Shown piece after piece: positions 63,341-64,000 of a stretch of DNA of 64,000 bases (the stretch's first letter is position 1; each line of letters opens with the position of its first letter). The notes beneath the pieces are model-generated. The model did no database searches, was not told where the DNA came from, and worked only from the letters and a program-made list of their open reading frames with translations. A program made the position numbers and the translations under genes. This DNA comes from Sclerurus mexicanus (taxonomy: Eukaryota > Chordata > Aves > Passeriformes > Furnariidae): NCBI GenBank assembly GCA_013396755.1, contig VWZF01000462.1, forward strand, positions 62,001 to 126,000, in the 5' to 3' direction.

Positions 63341-63342
63341 TA

Positions 63343-63646
63343 GTGTGAATCAACATATCCCTGTATCTGCAGTAAGTTTGAGACAATAGCTCTGCTAGTC
63401 TTGAAGGCAATTTTACAGGAAGCAGAGTTCTGAAAATGGGAATTTGACTTTTGTATTCTAAAAGAGAAGTAGCCTTGACACACCAGTGCAGTAGGTGTGA
63501 ATCTGCAGTAGGTCAGACACAACAGCTCTGACAGACTTCAAGGCAATTTTACAGGCAGTATGATGGACTTCCCATATAGAGAGATCTGTTCTGAAATGGG
63601 AATTTCCCTTGTGTGCTCTAAAAGACAAGTGGCCGTGACACACCAC
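63343..63646. repeat. Diverged tandem duplication, two units of about 150 bp
   Basis: Unit 1 (about 63343-63490) and unit 2 (about 63495-63646) share, in order, GTGTGAATC, ATCTGCAGTA, AGCTCTG, AAGGCAATTTTACAGG, ATGGGAATTT, CTCTAAAAGA-like and GTGACACACCA-like blocks. Unit 2 carries extra bases (GATGGACTTCCCATATAGAG) and unit 1 has an extra CAACATATCCCTGT. The minus-strand frames of both units translate to similar peptides only because of the duplication. The family is not recognised. Confidence 0.85.
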
Positions 63647-64000
63647 TTAAATGCATCTTGCTCAGTAATTTTTTCCTCCCCCACAGAAACTGAGACTGCT
63701 GCTTCTCATATTCAAATTAGAATAATTTGATTTTAAAGAGACCTCAGGAAAGGACACATCAAAAAAGTTAGCTGCAAGATGAGAAAGAAGGCGAGAAGTC
63801 ACTTTGCTAGTGATGAGAACTACAGGGAGTTTATAGAAGCATGCACTATTGACCCATTTCAGCATCAATCTTTTAAAACTGTGTACTGAATACATATGAA
63901 ATGCTGGAAAAAATACCATTTCCCCAGAAAAGTCTAAGAGCTGGGTTATGCTTAGTATTTAATATTTTAGAAGTTTCTTGTGTTTAAATTCCTCTTGCAG
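63647..64000 (-). other. PDE8B: PDE8B intron 1, window edge
   Basis: Ordinary AT-rich sequence to the end of the window. The last bases (CCTCTTGCAG) look like a splice acceptor, but for the + strand, so they are unrelated to PDE8B. No exon 1 or CpG island was seen. Confidence 0.6.

Noticed and set aside
1..64000. CRISPR arrays, operons, tRNA or rRNA genes
   Set aside because: No regularly spaced repeats, no tRNA- or rRNA-like segments noticed by eye, and the sequence is intron-rich vertebrate DNA.

Overview
The window is vertebrate, almost certainly bird, nuclear DNA. It is AT-rich and intron-dominated. Its dispersed repeats are mostly CR1 LINE fragments ending in the avian 8-bp tail (ATTCTGTG/ATTCTATG), plus solo LTRs of avian ERVL type. 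There is no bacterial-style gene packing. Gene identities come from reading spliced exons by eye against remembered family sequences; nothing was searched or aligned by program.

Two genes face each other tail to tail. On the left, on the + strand, are the last two coding exons of WDR41 (2559-2692 and 4473-4625), the WD-repeat partner of the C9orf72-SMCR8 complex. On the right, on the - strand, is PDE8B, a high-affinity cAMP-specific phosphodiesterase. It has 21 coding exons from the stop codon (8814) back to exon 2 (47277). Together they give an open frame of 2349 nt (782 residues plus stop) with every splice phase matching. The receiver-like domain, PAS domain, linker and complete HD-type catalytic domain are all present, with the metal ligands and the invariant glutamine intact. 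Exon 1 (N-terminus and promoter) is not in the window, so 47278-64000 is the 3' part of the large first intron. The convergent WDR41/PDE8B pair matches human 5q13-q14. That region corresponds largely to the avian Z chromosome, so Z linkage is a reasonable inference.

Region by region: 1-2558, WDR41 intron with a CR1 pol relic and an unclassified repeat; 2559-4625, WDR41 3' exons; 4626-8813, the convergent 3' UTR/intergenic gap; 8814-47277, PDE8B exons 22 to 2 with six CR1 insertions in introns; 47278-64000, intron 1 with a non-CR1 (RTE-like) LINE 3' end that keeps a 137-codon frame, a short CR1, two solo LTRs and a diverged ~150-bp tandem duplication.

No new multi-gene system is visible. The observations most worth checking concern splicing: a CR1 3' end that appears to supply the branch point of PDE8B exon 5; tandem splice sites at exons 2, 5 and 13; and apparent linker length changes in exons 11 and 19. 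The RTE-like LINE fragment also merits a check.
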